A stretch of 64,000 nucleotides of DNA from Cohnella sp. GbtcB17 (GTDB lineage: Bacteria; Bacillota; Bacilli; Paenibacillales; Paenibacillaceae): assembly GCF_019091135.1 (NCBI RefSeq), contig NZ_JAGXJW010000019.1:1-64000 (forward strand). The letters are read 5' to 3'. Position 1 is the stretch's first letter, and the number at the start of each line of letters is the position of its first letter. The notes below the pieces were generated by a model. That model made no database searches and had not been told where the DNA came from. It saw only the letters and a list, made by a program, of their open reading frames with translations. Below, one piece after another: positions 1 to 9,292 of this stretch. The position numbers and the translations under genes are program-made.

Positions 1-523
1 CCGCCTGCGTCAGGTAGCACATGCCGAAGACGTTCGTGCGGAACGTTTTTTCCAGCTGCTCCGGCGAGATATCTTCGATCGTCTTCTGCGGATGCTGTTC
101 GGCGGCGTTGTTCACGAGCACGTCAAGCTTGCCAAGCTGGGACACCGTCTGTTCGACGGCTTGCTTGCAAAACGCCGGGTCGCCGACGTCGCCGTCGAGA
201 ATGATGCATTTGCGTCCTTCGGCCTCGACCTGGCGCTGCGTCTCGCGCGCGTCGGTGTACTCGCTGAGGTAGAGAATCGCGACGTCCGCGCCTTCCTTGG
301 CGAAGGTGATGGCGACGGACCGGCCGATCCCGCTGTCCCCGCCCGTAATGAGCGCGACCTTCCCGAGCAGCTTGCCCGCGGCCTTGTATGTCGGAGATTC
401 GACCTCGGGGGCCGGATACATATCGCTCTGAATGCCGGGCTGCTGATCCTGATGCTGCGGCGGGACATGGGACGGACGCGTCGGCGTCTCGGTCGGGCTT
501 GTCGTCTGGTTGGTTGGCGTCAT
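1..523 (-). CDS. SDR family NAD(P)-dependent oxidoreductase (C-terminus beyond left edge)
   Basis: The gene runs off the left edge, so only the N-terminal 174 residues are visible. It starts at an ATG (521-523) with an AAGGAG about 8 nt upstream. Residues 1-50 are a Pro/Gln-rich extension. A Rossmann fold follows with the dinucleotide-binding motif TGGDSGIG, and then NNAAEQHPQ, the form of the NNAG motif typical of the YhdF/YdaD-like general-stress SDR group. The catalytic Tyr-x-x-x-Lys lies beyond the window. The likely role is a cytoplasmic NAD(P)-dependent alcohol, aldehyde or sugar oxidoreductase; the substrate cannot be read. It lies 86 bp downstream of spoVR on the same strand, which does not prove co-transcription. 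Confidence 0.9.
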   Translation of the reverse strand, partial: MTPTNQTTSPTETPTRPSHVPPQHQDQQPGIQSDMYPAPEVESPTYKAAGKLLGKVALITGGDSGIGRSVAITFAKEGADVAILYLSEYTDARETQRQVEAEGRKCIILDGDVGDPAFCKQAVEQTVSQLGKLDVLVNNAAEQHPQKTIEDISPEQLEKTFRTNVFGMCYLTQA

Positions 524-609
524 GGCGTATCACTCCTTAAAAGGTGTCTAGGAGTAAGTTAAACCAAACGCCGCCGTTCTACGCACGATTCTCCGAATTT
601 GGCGCGAAC

Positions 610-2010
610 TTACAGATTTTTGCGCGTCGTCTTGCCGCCGTCGCAGGTGTACAGCACCGGCTTGCCGTCGACGACCGATTCGAGATGGACCGGCTTGCCC
701 CAGAGCCTGGCCATGAAAGGCAGCGTGCGCTCGGTATACTTGGCGTCCAGCTCGACGCCCTCGTAACGGTGGCTGACGTACAGCTCGCCATTGCGGTGGT
801 AATCGCCGTCGGTCACGACCAGATACGGAAATCCTCCGTTTACCCTCGAATACACCAGCTGGTCCCGGACGTTTTCCCATTCCTTGTCGGTAATCGTCCA
901 GTCCGCGCCCTTTTTTTCGAACACGTACAGGTCCAGGTCCTCCGTCAGTTCCTTGGTCAAGTAGTTGCGGATGAACGAGGGGTCCGAATCGAGCTCGCGC
1001 ACCTCGAACATGGCCTCACGGCCGAACCGCTTCTCGATATCCTCGAACATCTTGAGACCCAGATAGTAGGGGTTCAGAGAGCTGCGCGACGGCTGGACGA
1101 CGGAGGCGTTCAGCTTGGCGTACTCGATGGTCTCTTCGGAGTCGAGGTTTAGCTCGCGGATGATGCGTTGATGCCAAAAGGTCGCCCAGCCCTCGTTCAT
1201 GATCTTCGTCTCGATCTGCGGCCAGAAGTACAGCATCTCGTCGCGGAGCATGGACAGAATGTCCCGCTGCCAGTCCTCCAGGAACGGCGCATATTCCTGA
1301 ATGAACCACAGGATGTCCTTCTCCGGCTCCGGCGGAAACTTGCGCAGCTCCGGCTTGTGCTCCTGAATGCGCAGCCGCTCCGCGCGCTCTTCGTCGTCGA
1401 GCAGCCAAATATCGTCGTAAGCCGAAGTCGGCGCGGACTTGCGCCCGAGCTTCTGGTCGCGCTGCTGCATCTCCATATAACGGCGTTTGTCGAGGCCTTG
1501 CGGGCGCACGACGCCCGGCTCTACATGCTCCTGGATCGCGAGCACGGCGTCGAGGAATTTCTCGACCTCTTCGCTGCCGTATTCAAGCTCGTACTGGCTG
1601 ATCCGCTCGGCCGTCGCGGACATGCTCTCGACCATATCGCGGTTGGAGGTGGAGAAGCGGGCGTTGTTTTTGAAAAAGTCGCAGTGCGCAAGCACATGCG
1701 CCACGATAAGCTTGTTCTGGATAAGCGAGTTGCCGTCGAGCAGGAAGGCGTAGCAGGGGTTCGAGTTGATGACGAGCTCATAAATTTTGCTGAGCCCGAG
1801 GTCGTACTGCAGCTTCATTTTGTTGAAGGTTTTGCCGAAGCTCCAGTGGCTGAAGCGCGTCGGCATGCCGTACGCCCCGAACGTGTAGATGATGTCGGAC
1901 GGGCAAATCTCGTAGCGCATCGGGTAGAAGTCGAGGCCGAAGCCCTGGGCGATCTCCGTGATCTCTCCGATGGCCAGCTCCAGCTGGCGCTGATATTCGA
2001 TATGGGACAT
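610..2010 (-). CDS. spoVR: Stage V sporulation protein R (SpoVR)
   Basis: A 466-aa protein, the usual SpoVR length, beginning [10 protein letters not shown] chose the ATG at 2008-2010 because a GAGGGGGA ribosome binding site lies about 10 nt upstream; the in-frame ATG 33 nt further up has no such site. The N-terminal half carries the family signature, with the blocks [12 protein letters not shown] and [11 protein letters not shown], and NPCYAFLL a little further on. SpoVR is needed for normal spore cortex formation in Bacillus subtilis, where it is made in the mother cell under sigma-E; its biochemical activity is not established. No convincing sigma-E promoter was found in the 111 bp upstream. 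With yhbH and the ger operons it marks the host as a sporeformer. Confidence 0.97.
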   Translation of the reverse strand: MSHIEYQRQLELAIGEITEIAQGFGLDFYPMRYEICPSDIIYTFGAYGMPTRFSHWSFGKTFNKMKLQYDLGLSKIYELVINSNPCYAFLLDGNSLIQNKLIVAHVLAHCDFFKNNARFSTSNRDMVESMSATAERISQYELEYGSEEVEKFLDAVLAIQEHVEPGVVRPQGLDKRRYMEMQQRDQKLGRKSAPTSAYDDIWLLDDEERAERLRIQEHKPELRKFPPEPEKDILWFIQEYAPFLEDWQRDILSMLRDEMLYFWPQIETKIMNEGWATFWHQRIIRELNLDSEETIEYAKLNASVVQPSRSSLNPYYLGLKMFEDIEKRFGREAMFEVRELDSDPSFIRNYLTKELTEDLDLYVFEKKGADWTITDKEWENVRDQLVYSRVNGGFPYLVVTDGDYHRNGELYVSHRYEGVELDAKYTERTLPFMARLWGKPVHLESVVDGKPVLYTCDGGKTTRKNL

Positions 2011-2121
2011 GGGCTTGTTTTCCCCCTCGGATTGGCATGGCATGAATACTCATGTATATGCGGGGAGGGGGCGCGGCTTGACTGGGTTGTGCGGGAGCCG
2101 TCCGGCATACGAATCGAGGGA

Positions 2122-2895
2122 TTAGCGGAGGGGCTCCCCTACAGGGCGGCCCTCGCGATCGATCATTTGCAGCGTAAAATCCGATAGCCTGCCATTAACG
2201 ATCGCGACCCAGAAGCGTCCGTCCGCATTTTGCGCGATAGAAGCGTCCGTCCGTTCGTCGTTCGTATTCGTCAAATAAGCCGAGGCGATAGCGTCATCCG
2301 TCAATTGTCCTGCGAGCACGGTGAACTGATCGTGGCCAAAGGCATGGGAAAACAAGCCAAGGTTATTCAGACGGGATTCGCCCGCCACCTCTGTAAACGT
2401 CGAGGAGCCTTGACGCTGCCAGTCCTGCGCGCTTCCTACCTTTACATAATAATCACCGCCAAATTTATAGGAGCCGTCCTTGTATCGGATCGTCCAGAAC
2501 TGGAATTTGGCGTGATCGTCAGGCTGTATCCACGTCAGGTCGCGGCGATTTTTTTCGTTGTATGCCTCTGCTTCGGTACTGCCAGAGCCGAACTTGACTC
2601 TGATCGGGCCGTCTGACGTTCCTATAGCCGAGCTAATTGTGTCCGTGCCGGGGGCGTCTATAAATTTATGGGACTGAGAGTCGGAGAGCCCTGTGTAAAA
2701 GATCGCGCCGGACGCCACGACCGCAGCCGCGAGTCCCGCGGCAGCGACTCGGCTGCGCATCCATGCGAACTTCGGCGTCTGCGTCGCCCTTTCCTTAATC
2801 CGCGCCGCAAGCGTATCCGTAAAGTTGCGCTCCTTCAGCGGTTCTCCCCTTAGCTCTTCGTACCATTGCGGATTAGTAGGCTGGACCATCTTCAT
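2122..2895 (-). CDS. Putative anti-sigma factor, single-pass membrane protein
   Basis: A 257-aa protein with a short cytoplasmic N-terminus (about 1-48), one transmembrane segment (about 50-70, AAAGLAAAVVASGAIFY) and a roughly 185-residue extracytoplasmic domain with no motif I recognise. The gene overlaps the 3' end of the ECF sigma factor by about 23 bp, the classic arrangement for a translationally coupled membrane anti-sigma factor. By analogy its N-terminus would hold the sigma at the membrane until an envelope signal arrives. No HxxxCxxC zinc anti-sigma motif is visible, so the family is unassigned and the function rests on topology and coupling. An alternative start is the Met two codons downstream. 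Confidence 0.75.
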   Translation of the reverse strand: MKMVQPTNPQWYEELRGEPLKERNFTDTLAARIKERATQTPKFAWMRSRVAAAGLAAAVVASGAIFYTGLSDSQSHKFIDAPGTDTISSAIGTSDGPIRVKFGSGSTEAEAYNEKNRRDLTWIQPDDHAKFQFWTIRYKDGSYKFGGDYYVKVGSAQDWQRQGSSTFTEVAGESRLNNLGLFSHAFGHDQFTVLAGQLTDDAIASAYLTNTNDERTDASIAQNADGRFWVAIVNGRLSDFTLQMIDREGRPVGEPLR

Positions 2896-3421
2896 AATCC
2901 TCCTTTAATAGAGACTCCATGCGACGCCTTGCCGCGAATAATCGCGACTTGACGGTCCCTTCCGGAATTCGCTGCAGGTCGGCGATCTCCGCGACGGACA
3001 GCTCGTATCTTGCATGGAGTACCAATGTCTCCCGCAGCTTCACGGGCAATTCCATGACGCATCGCCAGATCTCGCTTGCCGCCTCTCGTTCCAGATAGTC
3101 CTGTTCGGCCGATCTTCCGGGGTGCCGGGGCGAGACGATGTCCATCAGCAGCGCTTTGCGGAAGAAGGCGGCGTTGCGGTAATTGAAGCTGACGTTGCGC
3201 GCGATCCGCAGCAGCCAGGTTTTTAACGACGCTTCTTGCCGGAAACCGGAGAAATGGCGATACGCCTGGATAAACGTATCCTGGGCAATATCGTCGGCCA
3301 TCGCGCGATGCTTGACGAGGAAATAGGCGTAGTTCCATACGTCCTGCCCGTACCGGTCCATCAACTCCCCGAGCATGGCCTGGTCCGGATTGACCCGGTG
3401 AGCCAGGTCTTCTTTGTCCAC
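2873..3421 (-). CDS. RNA polymerase ECF-type sigma factor
   Basis: A 182-aa sigma-70 family protein with only regions 2 and 4. Region 2 covers about residues 25-85 and includes MADDIAQDTFIQAYRHF and the -10 recognition helix near TWLLRIARN. Region 4 covers about 123-172 and includes the HTH stretch LSVAEIADLQRIPEGTVKSR. The start is a GTG (3419-3421) with GAGGTGAT upstream. It probably directs RNA polymerase to envelope-stress promoters. A matching ECF-type promoter sits just upstream (3440-3467), implying autoregulation, and the downstream overlapping gene is the likely anti-sigma factor. The regulon is unknown. Confidence 0.93.
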   Translation of the reverse strand: MDKEDLAHRVNPDQAMLGELMDRYGQDVWNYAYFLVKHRAMADDIAQDTFIQAYRHFSGFRQEASLKTWLLRIARNVSFNYRNAAFFRKALLMDIVSPRHPGRSAEQDYLEREAASEIWRCVMELPVKLRETLVLHARYELSVAEIADLQRIPEGTVKSRLFAARRRMESLLKEDYEDGPAY

Positions 3422-3439
3422 GACTGATCACCTCGGCAT

Positions 3440-3467
3440 ATAGACAAGCGACAGGGGCGTAAGGTTC
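3440..3467 (-). promoter_or_regulatory. ECF-type autoregulatory promoter of the sigma/anti-sigma pair
   Basis: On the minus strand, TGAACCTT (-35 core GAACCT, 3462-3467) is followed after 16 nt by GTCTAT (-10, 3440-3445), about 20 nt upstream of the GTG start. This matches the general ECF layout (an AAC-containing -35, and a -10 of the CGTC/CGTA type at 16-17 nt). The promoter belongs upstream of its own sigma gene, which is the usual ECF autoregulation. Confidence 0.65.
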
Positions 3468-3502
3468 ACTGTTTTGAGGTAATAATCGGGAATTTTACGT
3501 AA

Positions 3503-3531
3503 TTGCGTTAATCCGTTCGGCTTGCTAGACT
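3503..3531 (+). promoter_or_regulatory. Sigma-A-like promoter upstream of the UvrC-like gene
   Basis: TTGCGT (3503-3508) and TAGACT (3526-3531) are separated by 17 nt, and the predicted start of transcription lies about 30 nt before the TTG start codon at 3567. Each hexamer matches the consensus at about four of six bases, so the promoter is plausible rather than strong. It is divergent from the ECF promoter at 3440-3467. Confidence 0.4.
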
Positions 3532-3566
3532 AATAGATAGAATGTATGTTCGGGAGGAAGACGACA

Positions 3567-4802
3567 TTGCCCGCATTCTTATTCGAGCCCGCCAGATACC
3601 CGGAGCAGCCGGGCGTATACATCATGAAGAATAACGAAGGCCGGGTGCTCTACGTCGGCAAGTCCAAGTGCATCCGGGACAGGCTGCGCGCGTACTTCAA
3701 CGGTGCCGACAAGCGCAGGCGGATTCCCGCCCTGACCGCGGAGATCGCCGAGATCGGCTTCATCGTCGTGAACAACGAGCATGAGAGCCTGGTCCTGGAG
3801 AACAATCTCATCAAGATCCACAAGCCTCCGTACAATCGCGCGCTGAAAAAGGACAATAGCGGATATGCGTACTTGCAGCTGACTCGAGAGCCTTTGCCGA
3901 GACTGATCGCGCATTATCGCGACCGGCGCGCGGTGCGCGAGGAGAACGTCGATGCCGCTTCCATACGGACGCTTGGCGGCGCGGCAGGAATTGGCGGACA
4001 GGCCCTTGCCCGCGCAGAGACGGCGGCAGGGTCGGAGGTACGGGCCCCGGCGGCGCACTCGCCGAAGCGGCAGGTGCCGCCGTCCGCCTCCGCCGCGGAC
4101 GAACAGCCCGCCGAGCGGTTCGGACCGTTCGTGAGCAGCCGGTTCCGCGAGGCGGTCATCGCCTTCGTGACGGAGCATTACAAGCTGCGCACCTGCGTCA
4201 CGCTGCCCAAGCGGGCGTGCCTCGAGTATCACCTCGGCAAGTGCAGCGGCGTCTGCGCCGGGCACATCTCGCACGAGGAATACCGGGAGACGGCGCGCGC
4301 GGCGGCCAGACTGCTGGCCGGCGGCGGCGACCGGCTCGCCGGCGCGATGTACCGGCAGATGGAGGCGTACGCGGAGCGGCTCGCCTTCGAGAAGGCGGAG
4401 CATATGCTGCGCCATATCCGGATCCTCGAGCGCACGCCGGAGCGGCAGATCGTCGATACGGAGACAGACGGCACGCAGGAGGCCGTCTACTTCGGCGAAT
4501 CGGACGTCTGCATCGCGCAACTGCACGAGGGGATGCTGCACCGGCTCGAGTGCATCCCCTGGTCGCGCGGGGAGGAAGGAGCGGCCGCGTGCGACCGCTT
4601 TCTGATGGAGCGGTACAAGACGCTGACGCGTCCCGACGAGATCATCGCGAGCGAGATCGGGGATGCGCGCCTGCTGCGCGCGGCCCTGCGTAGGCGGGGA
4701 CAGCCGGCCGTTCGCATCACGGTGCCGCAGCGCGGCATGAAGCGCGACCTGCTTGGCTTGTGCAGGCGCAATCTCGAGGAGACGAAGCGCGCCAAAGGAT
4801 GA
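3567..4802 (+). CDS. UvrC-like GIY-YIG nuclease lacking the RNase H endonuclease half
   Basis: A 411-aa protein. The start is set at TTG 3567 because GGGAGGA (3552-3558) lies 8 nt upstream; the ATG at 3546 precedes that site. Residues 16-100 form the UvrC-type GIY-YIG domain (GVYIM, LYVGKSK, the Arg after KCIRD, and the Glu of SLVLENN), which makes the 3' incision. A Cys-containing middle part follows, with CLEYHLGKCSGVCAGH, then a UVR-like segment (about 280-300, AERLAFEKAEHMLRHI). The protein stops just after PQRGMKRDLL, exactly where full UvrC proteins (about 600 aa) enter the RNase H-like 5'-incision domain and the HhH pair. It therefore resembles E. coli Cho functionally but keeps the UVR segment. 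An ordinary UvrC is presumably elsewhere. Confidence 0.85.
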   Translation: MPAFLFEPARYPEQPGVYIMKNNEGRVLYVGKSKCIRDRLRAYFNGADKRRRIPALTAEIAEIGFIVVNNEHESLVLENNLIKIHKPPYNRALKKDNSGYAYLQLTREPLPRLIAHYRDRRAVREENVDAASIRTLGGAAGIGGQALARAETAAGSEVRAPAAHSPKRQVPPSASAADEQPAERFGPFVSSRFREAVIAFVTEHYKLRTCVTLPKRACLEYHLGKCSGVCAGHISHEEYRETARAAARLLAGGGDRLAGAMYRQMEAYAERLAFEKAEHMLRHIRILERTPERQIVDTETDGTQEAVYFGESDVCIAQLHEGMLHRLECIPWSRGEEGAAACDRFLMERYKTLTRPDEIIASEIGDARLLRAALRRRGQPAVRITVPQRGMKRDLLGLCRRNLEETKRAKG

Positions 4803-4934
4803 GTCGCACGACGGTCCGCCGTTCGTGCGATTTGCATTTTTTTCGCGAATAGGCTTACTTGCACGGGACTTAAGGTCATGTTACAACAGGTGGATAACGA
4901 AAACGCAACGAGTGCGATGCGGAGGAGAAGACAG

Positions 4935-7298
4935 GTGTCTGAACACGAACGGACGGATGCACGGACCGGCGAGACCGAGCGCCTCGCCGAGGTGATCAGG
5001 ATCATTGACCGCAAGCTGCTGAAGGAGCTGTCCGTACAGGGCGAGCGGCGGGGCGACGTCGTCGGCATTCGGCAGGAATTCTGGGACGATCTGGCCATCA
5101 ATTTCTCCGATGCGACGGAGCTCGGGGAGACGTGGAGCAGCATCGTTCAGCAGGCCGAGCTGCTGGCGGAGCGCGAGCGGAGCCATCGGGTCGCCTCCGA
5201 GGCGGCCGAGCGGCTGGCGCGGCAGCATGACAATCCGTATTTCGCGCGGATCGACTTTGCGGAAAGGGCGGAGCCGGCGGCGAGCGGCGCGGCACAGCCT
5301 GAAGTTATCTATATCGGCAGAGCGTCTCTTGTCGGCGAAGATGGGGAGACGTTCTACATTTACGACTGGCGCGCGCCGGTATCCAGCCTTTTTTACGATC
5401 ACGAGCCGGGTCCCGCGTCCTATGACACGCCGGGCGGAGAGATCGCGGGCGAGCTGACGCTGAAGCGCCAGTTCGTCATTCGCGGCGGACGATTGCGTCA
5501 TATGTTCGATACGGACGAGACGATCGGCGACGAGATTCTTCAGGCGGTGCTGTCCGAAAAGTCCGATACGGCGATGAAGAGCATCGTCGCCACGATCCAG
5601 AAGGAGCAGAACCGGATCATTCGCGACGAACGCCATCGTCTGATCGTCGTACAGGGGGCGGCCGGCAGCGGCAAGACTTCTGCCGCGCTGCAGCGCGTCG
5701 CCTATTTGCTGTATCGGTACCGGGACAGCCTCACGGCCGAGCAGATCGTTCTTTTTTCGCCGAACCCGGTGTTCAAGGGCTACATCTCGCGCGTTCTGCC
5801 GGATCTGGGCGAAGCGAACATGCGCCAGATGACGTTCCGCGAGCTGATCGAGGCGCGTCTTGGCAGACGGTTCGACGCGGAGGATCTGTTCGCTCAGACC
5901 GAAGATCTGGCCGCGACCGAGGGCACCCCGGAGGGCGAAGCGCGGGCGCGCGCGGTGCGGTACAAGGGTTCGGAGCATTTCTTCGAGACGGTCGCGGCTT
6001 ATTTGGACCGACTCAGGCGGGAGGGCGTCGTCTTTCGGCAGCTCCGCTTCAAGGGCGTTACGATCGTGTCCGCCGAGGACATGAGCCGTCAATTTTATGT
6101 CGAGTACGGCGAAGACAGCTTCGGCGACCGGCTTGCGAAGCTGCGCAGATGGCTGAACGGCCGGCTGACGGCGTGGGTGGACGATCAACTGCATGAGCCC
6201 TGGGTCGAACAAGCCGCCGAGCTGATGGAGGAAGAAGACATTCAGCGGGCTTACGTCAGCGTGAGGCGCCAGGGCGGATTTCACGAGGACGCATTCGACG
6301 ACGAGGACAAGATGACGGAGCTCCTGCTGCGGCAGGCCGCGGAAAATGCGATCGGGCCGCTGCGCCGTGCGGTCAAGGGGTTCCGCTTTATGGATGCTCC
6401 CGAAACGTATCGTCAGCTGTTCGTCAGCCGCACCTTGTTCGTATCTTGCGCGCCGGACGGACGTCTGCCCGAGGGCTGGGAGTGGATGGCGCAGCGGGTC
6501 GAAGACAAGCTCGGCCGCAAGGAGCTGGATCACGAGGACGCGACGCCGCTGCTCTATTTAATGGAAGCACTCGAAGGCTTCCGCAAGGTCGAGGGCGAAG
6601 TGAAGCATCTGTTCGTGGACGAGGCGCAGGACTATTCGCCGTTTCAGGCGGCTTATTTGCGCAGGCGGTTCCCGCGTGCGCGCATGACGGTGCTGGGCGA
6701 CTTCAATCAGGCGATCTACGCGCAAGCGGAGGACAGCGGCGGCTTCGGAGGCTGGACGCGACTCGCCGATCCGTCCGACGCGGCCGTATGGCGGCTCACG
6801 ACGAGCTATCGTTCGACGAAGCCGATCGTCGAGCTGTCCAAGCGGATCTTGCGTCCGGAGGATGCCGAAGGGATCCGTCCGTTCAATCGCGAAGGCGAGG
6901 CGCCGAGATTGATCCATTGCCGGGACCGCGCGCATCTCGCGGACCTGGCCGCGGCGGATGTGACCGCGCTGATCGCGGCGGGTCACGCGACGATCGGCGT
7001 CATCGCGAAGACGGCCCAGGAGGCCGGCGACGCGAGCTCTTTGCTGAAGGAGCGGCTTGGCGAGGACGTGCCCGTGACGCTCGTGAGCGGAGCTTCTGCC
7101 AATCTGCCGAAGGGCGTCTCGGTGCTGCCTTCCTATTTGTCCAAGGGCATCGAATTCGACGCGGTTCTTGTGTGGGACGCATCGGCGCAGCGTTACGGAC
7201 AGGAGCGGCATCGCAAGCTGCTGTATACGGTGAGCACAAGGGCGCTGCATGTGCTGCACATTTATTATACGGGCGAGCTGTCGCCTTATCTGGCCTAA
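4935..7298 (+). CDS. helD: RNA polymerase recycling motor HelD (UvrD-like ATPase)
   Basis: About 787 aa from a GTG (4935) with GGAGGAG 7 nt upstream. An ATG 57 nt earlier is in frame but has no such site. The N-terminal 90 residues form a charged helical arm (LLAERERSHRVASEAAERL), as in HelD, which inserts into RNA polymerase channels. The UvrD-like motor follows: Walker A VQGAAGSGKTS near residue 240, Walker B FVDEAQDYS near 580, and motifs LTTSYRSTKPIV and YTVSTRALHVLHI. The block FYIYDWRAPVSSLFYD is typical of HelD. The role is ATP-driven removal of stalled RNA polymerase from DNA or nucleic acids. It lies 68 bp before recQ, probably in one operon. Confidence 0.93.
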   Translation: MSEHERTDARTGETERLAEVIRIIDRKLLKELSVQGERRGDVVGIRQEFWDDLAINFSDATELGETWSSIVQQAELLAERERSHRVASEAAERLARQHDNPYFARIDFAERAEPAASGAAQPEVIYIGRASLVGEDGETFYIYDWRAPVSSLFYDHEPGPASYDTPGGEIAGELTLKRQFVIRGGRLRHMFDTDETIGDEILQAVLSEKSDTAMKSIVATIQKEQNRIIRDERHRLIVVQGAAGSGKTSAALQRVAYLLYRYRDSLTAEQIVLFSPNPVFKGYISRVLPDLGEANMRQMTFRELIEARLGRRFDAEDLFAQTEDLAATEGTPEGEARARAVRYKGSEHFFETVAAYLDRLRREGVVFRQLRFKGVTIVSAEDMSRQFYVEYGEDSFGDRLAKLRRWLNGRLTAWVDDQLHEPWVEQAAELMEEEDIQRAYVSVRRQGGFHEDAFDDEDKMTELLLRQAAENAIGPLRRAVKGFRFMDAPETYRQLFVSRTLFVSCAPDGRLPEGWEWMAQRVEDKLGRKELDHEDATPLLYLMEALEGFRKVEGEVKHLFVDEAQDYSPFQAAYLRRRFPRARMTVLGDFNQAIYAQAEDSGGFGGWTRLADPSDAAVWRLTTSYRSTKPIVELSKRILRPEDAEGIRPFNREGEAPRLIHCRDRAHLADLAAADVTALIAAGHATIGVIAKTAQEAGDASSLLKERLGEDVPVTLVSGASANLPKGVSVLPSYLSKGIEFDAVLVWDASAQRYGQERHRKLLYTVSTRALHVLHIYYTGELSPYLA

Positions 7299-7366
7299 CG
7301 TCCGGGCCGGCAAGCCTAGCCCGGACAGTTGAGAATGGGCGCCGAGGAATACAAGGAGGAACAAAC

Positions 7367-9214
7367 ATGCCTGATACGTTAGACAAGGACATCGACCGGT
7401 CGATGGGCGAGGCGCGAAGCGTGCTGAAGCGCTTCTTCGGCTACGATGCGTTCCGGCGCGGGCAGGAGGAGCTGATCGAAGCGATTCTGAGCGGACGGGA
7501 CGCACTCGGCGTCATGCCGACCGGCGCGGGCAAGTCGATCTGCTACCAGGTGCCAGCGCTTCTGCTGCCGGGCGTGACGATCGTCGTATCGCCGCTGATC
7601 TCGCTCATGAAAGACCAGGTGGACGCCTTGAACGCGGCGGGCATCGAAGCGACGCTCATCAACAGCACGTTGTCGGCGAAGGAGACCAACGATCGGCTTC
7701 GCGATATTTACTACGGTCACTACAAGCTCGTGTACGTCGCGCCGGAGCGGCTTGAATCGGAGCGGTTCCGCGGCATGCTGCGCCATATCAAGGTGCCGCT
7801 CGTCGCCGTCGACGAGGCGCACTGCGTCTCGCAGTGGGGGCATGATTTCCGGCCGAGCTACATGGGCATCTCCCGCATGCTTCAGGATATCGAGCCGCGC
7901 CCGGTCATGGCGGCCTTCACGGCGACGGCGACCGACGTCGTGAAGGACGACATCGTCGAGCGGCTCAAGCTGGCGTCGCCGGCCCGCGTCACGACAGGCT
8001 ACGCGCGCGAGAACCTGTCGCTGTCGGTCGTCAAAAACGCGGACAAGCGGGACTATCTCGTGAGCTACATCCGCGAGCGCGCGGGACAGTCGGGCATTAT
8101 TTACGCGGCGACGCGGCGGGAGGTCGAGGGACTGGCCGGCTTCCTGACCTCGCTGGGGCTTCCGACCGGGATGTACCATGCTGGCTTGCCGGAAGAGGAA
8201 CGCGCGCGGACCCAGGAGGCTTTTATCCGCGACGATCTTCAACTGATCGTGGCGACCAATGCGGTCGGCATGGGCATCGACAAGTCCAACGTCCGTTATG
8301 TCGTGCACTTCAATATGCCGAAAAACCTGGAGGTCTATTATCAGGAAGCGGGGCGCGCGGGGCGCGACGGCGAACCCGGCGAGTGCGTGATGCTGTTCTC
8401 GGCGCAGGACGTCGTGACGCAGAAGTTTTTTATCGAACGGAGCGAAGCGGACGACGAGCGCAAGCGGAACGATTATCGGCTGCTGAACGATATGGTGGAA
8501 TATGCGCACACGTCGGATTGCCTTCAGCGCGCGATCGTGAGGTACTTCGGCGAGGACGGCGGAGAGCCGTGCGGTCGGTGCAGCAGCTGCACCGACGAGC
8601 GCGAGCTGCTCGACGTGACCGATCGGGTGAAGCTTGTGTTCGCCTGCGTGTCGGCGATGAAGCAGCGTTTCGGCATCACGCTGACAGCCAAGGTGCTGCG
8701 GGGTGCGAGCGACGCCAAGGTGCGGCAGTTCGGATTCGACAGTCTACCCTGGTACGGCAGGCTAAATCAATTGTCGGAAAAGGAAATCGTGCAACTGATC
8801 CACGGGCTCGTCGCCGACGGCTATCTCAAGCTGACGGACAGCCAATACCCGGTCGTTCAGCTGGCGGCCAAAGTACGCGGCGTCATGAGCGAGGGCGAGC
8901 AGGTGTTCCAGCGGATCGAACCGCAGCAGAGCGGCGGGCGGACGAGCAGCCGCTCGCGGTCGGGCGGCGGCGCGCCGGCCTTGCCGCCGGCGGACGCCGG
9001 GCTGTTCGAGCGGCTGCGCGAGGTGCGCAAGGCGCTCGCGACGCGCGAAGGCGTGCCGCCGTTCATCATCTTCGGCGTCGCCACGCTGCGCGAGATGTGC
9101 GCGCTGCGTCCGACGTCGGAGCACGAGATGCGCCGCGTCAAGGGCGTAGGCGACGCCAAGCTGGAAAAGTACGGCGAGGCGTTCGCGGAGGCGATAAGAA
9201 CGTACGCGGAGTGA
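7367..9214 (+). CDS. recQ: ATP-dependent DNA helicase RecQ
   Basis: A 615-aa protein starting at ATG 7367 behind AAGGAGG, with all RecQ modules. Helicase domain 1 has MPTGAGKS (K56) and DEAH (149-152). Helicase domain 2 contains YYQEAGRAGRDG. The RQC zinc-binding cysteines follow (DCLQRAIVRYFG, then CGRCSSC), then a winged helix containing GRLNQLSEKEIV. A Ser/Arg/Gly linker (RTSSRSRSGGG) leads to a C-terminal HRDC domain (about 540-615). It is a 3'-5' helicase for recombination and stalled-fork processing. With helD and the UvrC-like gene it forms a nucleic-acid maintenance group. Confidence 0.97.
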   Translation: MPDTLDKDIDRSMGEARSVLKRFFGYDAFRRGQEELIEAILSGRDALGVMPTGAGKSICYQVPALLLPGVTIVVSPLISLMKDQVDALNAAGIEATLINSTLSAKETNDRLRDIYYGHYKLVYVAPERLESERFRGMLRHIKVPLVAVDEAHCVSQWGHDFRPSYMGISRMLQDIEPRPVMAAFTATATDVVKDDIVERLKLASPARVTTGYARENLSLSVVKNADKRDYLVSYIRERAGQSGIIYAATRREVEGLAGFLTSLGLPTGMYHAGLPEEERARTQEAFIRDDLQLIVATNAVGMGIDKSNVRYVVHFNMPKNLEVYYQEAGRAGRDGEPGECVMLFSAQDVVTQKFFIERSEADDERKRNDYRLLNDMVEYAHTSDCLQRAIVRYFGEDGGEPCGRCSSCTDERELLDVTDRVKLVFACVSAMKQRFGITLTAKVLRGASDAKVRQFGFDSLPWYGRLNQLSEKEIVQLIHGLVADGYLKLTDSQYPVVQLAAKVRGVMSEGEQVFQRIEPQQSGGRTSSRSRSGGGAPALPPADAGLFERLREVRKALATREGVPPFIIFGVATLREMCALRPTSEHEMRRVKGVGDAKLEKYGEAFAEAIRTYAE

Positions 9215-9232
9215 TAACAGGTAGTCGGCGCG

Positions 9233-9262
9233 TAGACAAACGAGGCCGCTCACAGCTATAAT
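9233..9262 (+). promoter_or_regulatory. Sigma-A promoter upstream of the Vsr-like gene
   Basis: TAGACA (9233-9238) and a perfect TATAAT (9257-9262) are separated by 18 nt. Transcription would begin near 9270, leaving a leader of about 110 nt before the GTG at 9379. That leader contains an intrinsic-terminator-like hairpin. Confidence 0.65.
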
Positions 9263-9292
9263 AGTTTTAAAATAAAACGACGTGAAGCACAC

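Noticed and set aside
4881-6533. A 550-codon open frame on the minus strand
   Set aside because: Antisense to helD, which has all motor motifs. No ribosome binding site or domain supports the minus frame.
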